From Thermodesulfovibrio sp. (GTDB lineage Bacteria; Nitrospirota; Thermodesulfovibrionia; Thermodesulfovibrionales; JdFR-85): a stretch of 6,426 nucleotides of DNA. The notes under the pieces were generated by a model. It searched no databases and was not told the origin of the DNA. It saw only the letters and a list, made by a program, of their open reading frames with translations. Positions 1 to 6,407 of this stretch are shown here, in pieces; the stretch's first letter is position 1, and the number at the start of each line of letters is the position of its first letter. The position numbers and the translations under genes are program-made. The stretch lies in contig JALUSH010000112.1 of the NCBI GenBank assembly GCA_027016675.1, positions 4,488-10,913 on the forward strand. The letters run 5' to 3'.

Positions 1-297
1 TTTATTGACCACATCTGGAAGACAGTGTTCAGCAAAGGTCTGCAACTGGGGAAAGTCCCTGAAAAAATAGGTTTCATTGACCGTTAAAAGATCAACAAGA
101 TTCTGGAATTCCCTGCCATCCCTGTCTGAAAAACGCAGGTACCTTAAATACTCTGTAAAATTACTCATGGCGAGTGCATCCATTCTCTTCTCTACCCTCT
201 TTACCACAAAATATATCTTTTTTGGTTCAAATCTGATTCCTGACTTCCTGTATATAAAATCACTCAGTCTTTCAAACTCATCCAGTGTTATCTCCAT
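1..297 (-). CDS. cheR: CheR, chemoreceptor glutamate methyltransferase (N-terminal part, cut by window edge)
   Basis: CheR methylates glutamates of chemoreceptor coiled coils using S-adenosylmethionine, opposing CheB in adaptation. Reading from the ATG at 297 gives 99 codons with no stop before the left edge. Residues about 5 to 58 look like the helical CheR N-terminal domain (LSDFIYRKSGIRFEPKK, then a basic helix KRVEKRMD). Residues 71 to 81 carry the family signature at the entry to the catalytic domain, LTVNETYFFRD. The SAM-binding glycine motif would lie beyond the left edge and is not seen, so catalytic integrity cannot be judged. The start is supported by CAGGAG five bases upstream (303-308). 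The ORF overlaps the HEAT gene by 10 bases (288-297), so translation is probably coupled. It is not known whether a TPR or other C-terminal extension follows. I am confident of the family. Confidence 0.93.
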   Translation of the reverse strand, partial: MEITLDEFERLSDFIYRKSGIRFEPKKIYFVVKRVEKRMDALAMSNFTEYLRYLRFSDRDGREFQNLVDLLTVNETYFFRDFPQLQTFAEHCLPDVVNK

Positions 298-1373
298 GGA
301 TACTCCTGATTAATGGATTCTATCAGTTCCTTGCATACCTCTCTTATGAGTTCATCATCTGAGCTGTCTTTTATCTCCTCAAGTTTTTCAAGGGCATCAG
401 GATGCCCGCTACCAGCAATCAGCCTGAGACCTGCAACAGTAATGCTGTTGCCCTGTGTTATTAAAAGAGTTCCTATTCTGAAACGCTCTTCTGAAGAGAG
501 GACTCTACATTTATCAAGTAACTCAGCAGCCTTGTAACGCTGGTCTTCCCGCACATTGTCAGCAATGACAATATCTGTCAGGGCCTTGCATATCTTACTG
601 TCTTTGAATCCGGGTATTCTTCTGGATATCTCTGTAATGGAACTTATGATATCATCTGCATAAAGGGTCGCATCATCAATAAGCCCGAGCATCTTTACCA
701 GAATATCCTCATCTGCAATCCGGGCCATAACTCTTATCAATTGAGCAATGTACAGAGGATCAATCTCGGTCTCTTTTTCTGAGGGCATCAGGATACCCAG
801 TACCTCTTTAAGGGCATCCCTGTCATCTATCTCTAACAGGGCATCAATTATTGATACCCTCAGCATGGGTTCTTCCTGTTCTTTAAACAGTGACAGCATA
901 TCTTCTACACTTTCCCTGTCTTTCAGTCTTCCCAGATACTCTACAGCTGTTATTCTCACGTTAGGTGCCGGGTCGTGAAGGCCTGCTCTGATTGCCAGCT
1001 TTGCCTCGGTAGTGCCAATTTCTACCATGGAATCAAGGATAAGCTTTCTCACCTCCTTGTCTGAATGATCAAGACTGGCAGAAAGATAAGCAATGGCCTC
1101 ATTGCCGCCTGTACCAAAGATCGAAACCGCTGCATTCCTGAGATAGGCATCAGGTGAACTGAAAAGCCTGAAAAGGGCATCATAGGCACTGCCACAGTCA
1201 AGCCTCTTCAATGCAAATACGATTGCATCACGTACCACCTGTGAATCCTCTGATGCAAGTCTTTCTGTCAGATAGGCACCTGCATCAGGCATATCTGATG
1301 AGGCAATATCCTCAACTGCATAGAGTCTTTCCGACTCATCAGGACTATTCAGTTTTTCCAGAATCTCCTGCAC
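288..1373 (-). CDS. HEAT-repeat protein of the chemosensory operon, function unknown
   Basis: A 361-residue, all-helical protein with no signal peptide or membrane segment, so cytoplasmic. The first 210 residues are about six HEAT/PBS-lyase-like repeats with a period near 31. Each has a pattern like L-x-x-x-L-x-(D/S)-x-(D/S)-x-x-V-R-x-x-A-(V/I)-x-x-L. Examples are ASEDSQVVRDAIVFAL near 40, HSDKEVRKLILDSM near 105 and HDPAPNVRITAVEYLG near 135. The middle is more degenerate, and a last repeat-like segment occurs near 315-350. Such solenoids usually bind proteins; no catalytic motif is visible. The start is a GTG, chosen because AAGGAGG lies five bases upstream (1379-1385). Its neighbours are cheB (10-base gap) and cheR (10-base overlap), so a role in scaffolding the receptor array or the adaptation enzymes is a reasonable inference. 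It does not resemble CheR's TPR partners. The molecular role is unknown. Confidence 0.9.
   Translation of the reverse strand: MQEILEKLNSPDESERLYAVEDIASSDMPDAGAYLTERLASEDSQVVRDAIVFALKRLDCGSAYDALFRLFSSPDAYLRNAAVSIFGTGGNEAIAYLSASLDHSDKEVRKLILDSMVEIGTTEAKLAIRAGLHDPAPNVRITAVEYLGRLKDRESVEDMLSLFKEQEEPMLRVSIIDALLEIDDRDALKEVLGILMPSEKETEIDPLYIAQLIRVMARIADEDILVKMLGLIDDATLYADDIISSITEISRRIPGFKDSKICKALTDIVIADNVREDQRYKAAELLDKCRVLSSEERFRIGTLLITQGNSITVAGLRLIAGSGHPDALEKLEEIKDSSDDELIREVCKELIESINQEYPWR
303..308 (-). promoter_or_regulatory. Ribosome binding site of cheR, inside the HEAT gene
   Basis: CAGGAG on the minus strand, five bases before the cheR ATG. It lies within the last codons of the HEAT gene, so cheR initiation probably depends on ribosomes finishing the upstream gene. 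It supports the start at 297. Confidence 0.7.
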
Positions 1374-1378
1374 TTCTT

Positions 1379-1385
1379 CCTCCTT
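1379..1385 (-). promoter_or_regulatory. Ribosome binding site that decides the GTG start of the HEAT gene
   Basis: AAGGAGG on the minus strand, five bases before the GTG at 1373. Its first two bases are the last two bases of the cheB TAA stop codon (1384-1386). The strong match and good spacing justify a non-ATG start. Confidence 0.75.
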
Positions 1386-2454
1386 AATTCAAAGATTTCA
1401 GGGCCTTTACTATCTCTTCTGCAATTCTGTAGCTTGGCACCACTATCTCAGCTCCCCCCCGTTCTATTGCCTCCTTAGGCATGCCAAATACTATTGATGT
1501 CTCTTCACTTTCGGCAATCGTAATACCACCTCTTTTTCTTATCCTCACCATGGCATCTGCACCATCATCTCCCATGCCTGTCATAAGCACACCGACGGTT
1601 CTTTCTCCGAACACACTCAATACAGACTCCATCATCACATCAATGGATGGGATAAAGAGTTTTTCTGGTCTTGTAGAAAGACGAATTATCTTGTGACCAT
1701 CTAACTTCTGTCTTAAAAGGAGATGGTATCCACCCCTGCCAAGGTATCCAGAGTTATTCATTACAACGTCCCCTGCTGTTGCCTCTTTTATCTGGAATCT
1801 GGCATAGGAATCAAGCCTCTTTGCAAACGAGGCTGTGAAGTTTCCAGGCATATGCTGTACAATAAAAAGGGCTGCTCCAAGATCAGCAGGAAGCTCGGGT
1901 ATAACCTCCAATAAGGTCTTCGGACCCCCTGTTGATATTCCTATAGCCACTGCCTTTGTTACCTCACCTGTCTGTATGGTCTCTCTAACAGTCTTCAATC
2001 TTCCGGGACGCTCAGATACCCTGTTGAGTCTATTTTTTATTCTTCCAAGAACGCCATTTTTAGCTGCTGCCTTGACCTTATTAATAATCTCATCAGAAAC
2101 CCTCTTCAGATTCAGTGATATGGTTCCACCTGGCTTTGGCACATAATCAAAGGCTCCTAATTCAAGAGACTCAAAGGTTATCTCAGCACCCTCCTGAGTA
2201 AGTGAACTGACCATCACAACAGGACATATACCCTCTGAAACTATAATCTGCAGTGCTGTTATACCGTCCATCCCTGGCATGTTAATGTCCATAGTAACCA
2301 CATCCGGTTCCAGTGCTCTTGCCTTTTCAACACCATCCTCTCCATCTCTTGCGGTTGCTATTACCTCTATCTCCCTGTCAGTCTCCAGTATCTCCTTCAT
2401 TGCCTTCCGCATCAAGGCAGAGTCATCAACAACCAGAACTCTGATCTTTTTCAT
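1384..2454 (-). CDS. cheB: CheB, chemoreceptor methylesterase/deamidase response regulator
   Basis: CheB removes methyl groups from receptor glutamates, and often deamidates glutamines. It is activated when CheA phosphorylates its receiver domain. At 356 residues it is close to the usual family length. Receiver domain, residues 1 to about 125: acidic pair D10/D11, phospho-acceptor D56 in MDINMPGMDG, S83/S84, and K107 in VPKPGG. A basic linker covers about 135-167. Methylesterase domain, about 168-352: catalytic S174 in GISTGGP, H201 in VQHMP, and D297 in TGMGDDGA. All catalytic and phosphorylation residues are present, so it should be active. One oddity is GYLGRGGYH (236-244), where many CheBs have a proline before the glycine pair. 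It follows the CheW gene by 12 bases and precedes the HEAT gene by 10. The start ATG has AGAGGT eight bases upstream. Confidence 0.97.
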   Translation of the reverse strand: MKKIRVLVVDDSALMRKAMKEILETDREIEVIATARDGEDGVEKARALEPDVVTMDINMPGMDGITALQIIVSEGICPVVMVSSLTQEGAEITFESLELGAFDYVPKPGGTISLNLKRVSDEIINKVKAAAKNGVLGRIKNRLNRVSERPGRLKTVRETIQTGEVTKAVAIGISTGGPKTLLEVIPELPADLGAALFIVQHMPGNFTASFAKRLDSYARFQIKEATAGDVVMNNSGYLGRGGYHLLLRQKLDGHKIIRLSTRPEKLFIPSIDVMMESVLSVFGERTVGVLMTGMGDDGADAMVRIRKRGGITIAESEETSIVFGMPKEAIERGGAEIVVPSYRIAEEIVKALKSLN

Positions 2455-2462
2455 CCTTTCAT

Positions 2463-2468
2463 ACCTCT
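2463..2468 (-). promoter_or_regulatory. Ribosome binding site of cheB, overlapping the CheW stop codon
   Basis: AGAGGT on the minus strand, eight bases before the cheB ATG at 2454, overlapping the TAG stop (2467-2469) of the preceding gene. GAAAGG directly abutting the ATG is too close to serve. This is the weakest site of the operon. Confidence 0.55.
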
Positions 2469-4428
2469 ATTCTGCTTTTTTCAATTTCTTTGTTTTCATT
2501 GTCCTCTGGGAATCCCTGTTCATGTCCGGGGTCATTGCCTCTACTCTCTCAGACGCTTCTTCTGTAGAACCTGTTCCTTCCTTTGATACCTCTTTAAGCT
2601 CCTGCTGCTCCTCCTTACTTAATATCCTGCTGATATCAAGGATAAGAAACATCCTTTTATTGTACTTTCCAATTCCTTTAAGAAACTCGGATTTTACGTC
2701 ATCCTTTACTATGTCAGGGGCAGGCTGTATGTCAGTCCTGGAAACCCTTATCACCTCTGACACACTGTCAACTATCAGCCCTGTAAGTTCATTCACAATA
2801 TTAATGATTATTACCCTCGTTGAATCATTATGTTCTGTAGTGGCCATTTTAAATCTTTTTCTCAGGTCTATTACTGGAATCACATTTCCCCTCAGGTTCA
2901 TAACACCTTCTATAAATGACGGTGACCTGGGTATGGAGGTAATCCTATCAAGCCTGTTTATCTCCTGTATTTCTTTGATCTCTATACCAAACTCCTCCTT
3001 GTCAAGGTTAAATGTTACGTATTGAATCTCCTCAATATCCTTTGCTCTGGTAGTTTCTATGTTTCTGGACTCATTGCCCACTGTATCTCCTATGTCCATT
3101 ACATCCTGCAGGGCATCCTCAGAGAGGATTTTCTGCTCATCAAGCAGAAGTATAAATCTGCTTCCATTGTCAAGCTTTGCAATACCTTTAACCATATCAG
3201 CCTTCTCAGTGCTCAGAATTGAAGAAGGAGCCTCTATGGAAGTCTCCTGAATTCTCAATACCTGCTGTATTCTATCCACAAGTATGCCAACAGATATCCT
3301 TCCAATCTCCACAACAAGGATTCGTTGATCCTCTCCTATGGAGGACTTAATTGCCTCTTTTACTGTGTTCAATACATCTTTTAACTGGATGAAGTTCCTG
3401 AGTATGTAGTCCATATCAATATCTGATTCTCCTGAAGTGGCATGCTTTTTTATTTTCCCAACCACATCACTCATAACATGGTGATACTGTGTATGAAGGG
3501 ACTTCAGGTTCTGCAAAAGCCTGGAGATATTCTCGGAAGAGGTTCTGAAACTATCAATCCATCTACTGAGAGGGCAGTGATTTAAATCAGAAAGGATTAC
3601 ATTATCAACTGCCTTTCCAGAAGATGCCCTGATTTCATCTGCCCATAGTCTGTGTTGTGCCTCGGCATTATCTATAAACCCAATCAACTCCTCGGAGAGA
3701 GAAGGTAATTCAAAAACCTTTCTTATATCGATTACTGGCAGAATATTGTCCCGTATGGAGAGTATCCCCACTATGTATGATGGAGCTTTTGGTACCTGGA
3801 CAATTTCTCCAACTCTTAAAACCTCTTTAACCACATCAATAGGAAAGGCATACTCTTCACCTGCTACCGTAAAGGTAACAATCTGTTTCTCATCAATGGT
3901 TCTGGCTTCAGAGGCATCTTCTACCGCTGCCTTTAATGGCTCCTTCTTATCCGTGCTACTGTTGACTCTGATTTCGCATAGTACTTCCAGGTCTAATTCC
4001 AGGATTATGTCTTTCTTGTTAAGTTCCACAATGCTTTTTATATAACGGGCATCCACATCAGAGTTCAAAACAGCAGGCGGCAGACTTATTACACCATCCT
4101 CCAGACTCTCCACTCCCCTGACCCTATCGACCACAAGACCTGTTAAACTGGAGTCTGAATCAATTACAAGTACGCGGGTGTTGTCAGTGATCATGGAGTG
4201 GCCAAGTCCAAGCCTTACTCTTGTATCTATAATCGGAAAGACCACCCCTCTCAAATTTGCAAGTCCTGACAGGTAATCTGCAGTTACTGGTACGGATGTC
4301 ACCTTCGGATATCTGACGATCTCCTTTACATTCTCAATATTTATCCCGAAGACCTCGCTGCCCAGTTCAAATGTAACCAGTTGTCCTTCATTGATAGCTT
4401 TTGCATCCCTAACATCTATAGCTGACAT
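2467..4428 (-). CDS. Triple-CheW adaptor with a CZB-like zinc-binding domain inserted in the middle CheW domain
   Basis: CheW couples chemoreceptor tips to the histidine kinase CheA. This 653-residue protein has three CheW folds where a standard CheW (about 160 residues) has one. CheW1 is about 14-155 (NLRGVVFPIIDTR at 58-70). CheW3 is about 466-606 (NLRGNVIPVIDLR at 511-523). CheW2 begins at about 180 and runs to LPVIDIRKVFELP (230-242). It is then interrupted by about 120 residues and resumes at RILVVEIGRISVGILVDRI (369-387), ending near 436. The insert has H259 (AQHRLW), C285 (HCPLSRW), H312 and H316 (LHTQYHH), matching the CZB His-Cys-His-His ligand set. CheW2 has SIRD in place of NLRG. 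The C-terminal tail (606-653) is charged, lysine-rich and probably disordered. The start follows a near-perfect AAGGAGGTG. The gene begins 11 bases after the receptor gene. CheW identity is certain; CZB is very likely; sensing is inferred. Confidence 0.95.
   Translation of the reverse strand: MSAIDVRDAKAINEGQLVTFELGSEVFGINIENVKEIVRYPKVTSVPVTADYLSGLANLRGVVFPIIDTRVRLGLGHSMITDNTRVLVIDSDSSLTGLVVDRVRGVESLEDGVISLPPAVLNSDVDARYIKSIVELNKKDIILELDLEVLCEIRVNSSTDKKEPLKAAVEDASEARTIDEKQIVTFTVAGEEYAFPIDVVKEVLRVGEIVQVPKAPSYIVGILSIRDNILPVIDIRKVFELPSLSEELIGFIDNAEAQHRLWADEIRASSGKAVDNVILSDLNHCPLSRWIDSFRTSSENISRLLQNLKSLHTQYHHVMSDVVGKIKKHATSGESDIDMDYILRNFIQLKDVLNTVKEAIKSSIGEDQRILVVEIGRISVGILVDRIQQVLRIQETSIEAPSSILSTEKADMVKGIAKLDNGSRFILLLDEQKILSEDALQDVMDIGDTVGNESRNIETTRAKDIEEIQYVTFNLDKEEFGIEIKEIQEINRLDRITSIPRSPSFIEGVMNLRGNVIPVIDLRKRFKMATTEHNDSTRVIIINIVNELTGLIVDSVSEVIRVSRTDIQPAPDIVKDDVKSEFLKGIGKYNKRMFLILDISRILSKEEQQELKEVSKEGTGSTEEASERVEAMTPDMNRDSQRTMKTKKLKKAE
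3343..3681 (-). other. CZB-like (chemoreceptor zinc-binding) domain inserted in CheW2
   Basis: These bases encode about residues 250-362 of the triple-CheW protein, a helical segment separating the two halves of the middle CheW domain. The candidate zinc ligands are H259, C285, H312 and H316, with aromatic W262 and W290 in the family positions (HxxW and CxLxxW). As I recall them, the ligands of E. coli DgcZ are H22, C52, H79 and H83. The Cys-His spacing (27) and His-His spacing (4) agree exactly, and the His-Cys spacing is similar (26 against 30). CZB domains are known in soluble receptors such as Helicobacter TlpD and in diguanylate cyclases, where they respond to zinc or to HOCl through the ligand cysteine. 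C285 is one of only two cysteines in the protein, the other being C151. Confidence 0.82.
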
Positions 4429-4432
4429 TTTC

Positions 4433-4441
4433 CACCTCCTT
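4433..4441 (-). promoter_or_regulatory. Strong ribosome binding site of the triple-CheW gene, overlapping the receptor stop codon
   Basis: AAGGAGGTG on the minus strand, near-complementary to the 16S rRNA tail. It overlaps the receptor TAA (4440-4442) and sits four bases before the ATG at 4428. It suggests efficient, coupled translation of the adaptor. Confidence 0.8.
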
Positions 4442-6392
4442 ACATACTCTGCATCTCATCGGCAAGAGATGCAATCTCTTCAACTGCCTGTGAAAGCTCC
4501 TGAAGTCCCCTTGCCTGCTCCTCTGCGGCAATAGCTGCCTCTGCTACTGCCTTTGATGACTCTTCTGCTGCTGCATTAATCTGATCTACTCCTTTCTTTG
4601 CCTGTTCAATGGCAGTTAGTGATTCTGTAGCATTATTCAGGACATCTTCGATTGCCTTGGTGACATCGTTCATTGCACTATCCATCCTGACAAGGTTCTC
4701 AGTGGTTGCCCTGGCACGCTGGGCCTCTGACAGGGCTGTCTTGGCTGCACTTTCTATATCCTGAGTACATCTGAGAATCTTGTACTGGAGTGCCCTTACG
4801 AGGTCCTTTATCTTGTCAGCATTTTCAGCAGACTCATTGGCAAGGTTTCTTATGTCTCCTGCCACAACAGAGAATCCTCTGCCATGCTCTCCTGCCCTTG
4901 CCGCCTCGATGGAACCACTTACAGCAAGCATATTGGTCTGTATGGTCACATTTGTTATGGCCTCAACCGTCTTTTCTATCTTTCTTGTACTTTCCTCAAC
5001 GGCCTTGATGCTTTCCACTGCCTTCATATTAGCTTCAGCCGCCTTATTGATATTATCAATCACCTCTTCTATCTTTGACTTGTTCATTGATATCACCTCT
5101 ATAACCTCATTACACTGCTGGGAGAGTTCGTTTGTCCGCTCCTCAATCTGTTTTGCTGCTGCTGAGAGCCTCTCTGCTCGCTCTGCTCCCCGGGCTGTCT
5201 CCTCAGCCTGTAGTTCTGCACCCTCTTTTATCTGTTCTATGGATTGGGCCACCTCCTGGGATGCAGAGGCTGTCTCCTCTATATTGGCTGAAAGTTCTTC
5301 GGCAAGTGATGCCAGCTCCTGAGAGGACTTTTCCATGTCTGTTGCATTCTTGAGATCATCTGCAACCTGTGCAAGTTCTGTTGATGCTGTGGACATTTCT
5401 GAAAATGCCTTGGTCTGTTCCTCAGCGCCTTTTCTTGCTTCCTCTGCTGAGGCAGCAAGCTCCTCTGCAGCAGATGCCACATTCTCTGCTCCCTTCAGGA
5501 ATTCCTTGGCATCTTCCAGTATTGTATCCGCGACCTGATTGATTTCAACTGTAGCCTTCTGAAACCTATCTGCAAGATGGGACATCTTCTGCAGACCCTC
5601 CATTATCTGTTTACCTCTCTCAACCTCTTCTCTTGAGGATTTTGCTATCTCCGTCACCTCTGCCACAACCTTTCTGACCGCCTCCTGTATCTCGGTGACA
5701 ACATCTTTGATCTCACGGGCACTTCTCTCCGAAATCTCAGCAAGATTCCTCACCTCATCCGCCACAACGGCAAACCCCCTGCCATGCTCTCCTGCCCTTG
5801 CAGCCTCTATTGCTGCATTCAGGGCAAGCAGGTTTGTCTGGTCTGCAATTCTCACCACTGCCTGAACAATATTGCCTATCTCATCAGACTGCTGCTCAAG
5901 CTCTGCAATCAGTTTAGCAGTCTCATCATTAACCTCTGCTGCATCATTAACACCCTTTATCAATGTCTCTGTAACCGTAGCCGTGTCTTCTATCAGCGCC
6001 TTGATATCATTAACCTTCTTAAGTGTATCTTGGGCAAGTTCAGATGTATTAATAGCACTCTTTTCTATCTGCACAATCGCAGCCCGCGACTCCTCCGCCG
6101 CACCACTTGCCTCTTCAGCGCCAGCAGCAATCTGTTCCATTGTTCTGTTCAGTTCTTCTGCCGCCCCGCTTCCCTCTTCAATACCACTTGCAAGCTCCTC
6201 CGTGGCTGCAGCTATACGTTCAGCCAGTTGCTGCTGTTTGGCAAGTGTCCTTGCCCTTGCACGGTCCTGTGCCAGTCTTTTTGCATCGTCCCTCTTTTTC
6301 TGCTTCGGAGCTGTACCTCCATTGCCATCTGTAGAAGGACCAAGAAGCTTCTTGCCTGATACTCCTTTCCTTTCTTCAGTTAAAGTTGCCAT
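4440..6392 (-). CDS. Soluble methyl-accepting chemotaxis protein with two tandem signalling domains
   Basis: A cytoplasmic chemoreceptor of 650 residues that should control CheA through CheW. There is no signal peptide, membrane segment, HAMP or recognisable sensor domain. Residues 1-50 are basic and low in complexity (PKQKKRDDAKR, RARARTLAK), and the rest is coiled coil. Two hairpin tips occur: residues 181-218, canonical (QTNLLALNAAIEAARAGEHG), and 481-518, diverged (QTNMLAVSGSIEAARAGEHG). They lie exactly 300 residues apart. Candidate methylation pairs in small-residue contexts include E65/E66, E93/E94, E100/E101, E310/E311 and E372/E373. The C-terminus (LADEMQSM) lacks an NWETF-like tether. 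The soluble form with a basic tail recalls Myxococcus FrzCD, but here the signalling module is doubled. The start is set by GGGAGGT eight bases upstream. It is the first gene in view, 11 bases before the CheW gene. Confidence 0.95.
   Translation of the reverse strand: MATLTEERKGVSGKKLLGPSTDGNGGTAPKQKKRDDAKRLAQDRARARTLAKQQQLAERIAAATEELASGIEEGSGAAEELNRTMEQIAAGAEEASGAAEESRAAIVQIEKSAINTSELAQDTLKKVNDIKALIEDTATVTETLIKGVNDAAEVNDETAKLIAELEQQSDEIGNIVQAVVRIADQTNLLALNAAIEAARAGEHGRGFAVVADEVRNLAEISERSAREIKDVVTEIQEAVRKVVAEVTEIAKSSREEVERGKQIMEGLQKMSHLADRFQKATVEINQVADTILEDAKEFLKGAENVASAAEELAASAEEARKGAEEQTKAFSEMSTASTELAQVADDLKNATDMEKSSQELASLAEELSANIEETASASQEVAQSIEQIKEGAELQAEETARGAERAERLSAAAKQIEERTNELSQQCNEVIEVISMNKSKIEEVIDNINKAAEANMKAVESIKAVEESTRKIEKTVEAITNVTIQTNMLAVSGSIEAARAGEHGRGFSVVAGDIRNLANESAENADKIKDLVRALQYKILRCTQDIESAAKTALSEAQRARATTENLVRMDSAMNDVTKAIEDVLNNATESLTAIEQAKKGVDQINAAAEESSKAVAEAAIAAEEQARGLQELSQAVEEIASLADEMQSM
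4443..5342 (-). repeat. Receptor signalling unit 2 (residues 351-650 of the receptor)
   Basis: Second copy of the 300-residue unit, ending exactly at the C-terminus. Landmarks such as EEL (365-367), EQI (386-388), AARAGEHGRGF (497-507) and AEEQ (623-626) sit exactly 300 residues after their unit 1 counterparts. At DNA level an identical 23-base stretch at 4879-4901 recurs at 5779-5801, exactly 900 bases away, over the conserved tip codons. The tip is diverged: VSGS replaces the LNAA of unit 1. Confidence 0.75.
5343..6242 (-). repeat. Receptor signalling unit 1 (residues 51-350 of the receptor)
   Basis: First copy of a 300-residue (900-base) coiled-coil unit with the canonical tip near residues 196-207. 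Aligned without gaps to unit 2, I count 33/60 identities around the tip (171-230 against 471-530), 15/40 at the start (61-100 against 361-400) and 18/50 at the end (301-350 against 601-650). The middle of each arm is much less similar. Confidence 0.75.
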
Positions 6393-6400
6393 TTTCAGGA

Positions 6401-6407
6401 ACCTCCC
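6401..6407 (-). promoter_or_regulatory. Ribosome binding site of the receptor gene
   Basis: GGGAGGT on the minus strand, eight bases before the ATG at 6392. An ATG at 6411-6409 overlaps it but reaches a TGA after four codons, so it is not the start. The remaining bases to 6426 contain two TTAAC copies one base apart. No promoter can be called in so short a stretch, and whether the operon starts here or upstream is unknown. Confidence 0.7.

Noticed and set aside
77..313. Small plus-strand ORF of 78 codons at the left end
   Set aside because: It lies opposite the start of cheR, whose minus-strand translation carries the conserved NETYFFRD signature.
2451..2462. A three-codon ATG-AAA-GGA-TGA mini-ORF overlapping the cheB start
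   Set aside because: It could be a tiny leader affecting cheB translation, but chance occurrence in an AT-rich start region is more likely and there is no dedicated ribosome site.
2279..3025. Plus-strand ORF of 248 codons spanning the cheB/CheW boundary
   Set aside because: It is antisense to two clearly conserved genes, its product is a Ser/Ile/Leu-rich sequence typical of the complement of charged helical proteins, and it has no recognisable domain.
4879..5801. Identical 23-base stretches 900 bases apart as a possible recombination or mobile-element repeat
   Set aside because: They encode the highly conserved receptor tip in both signalling units, so protein conservation plus the internal duplication explains them.
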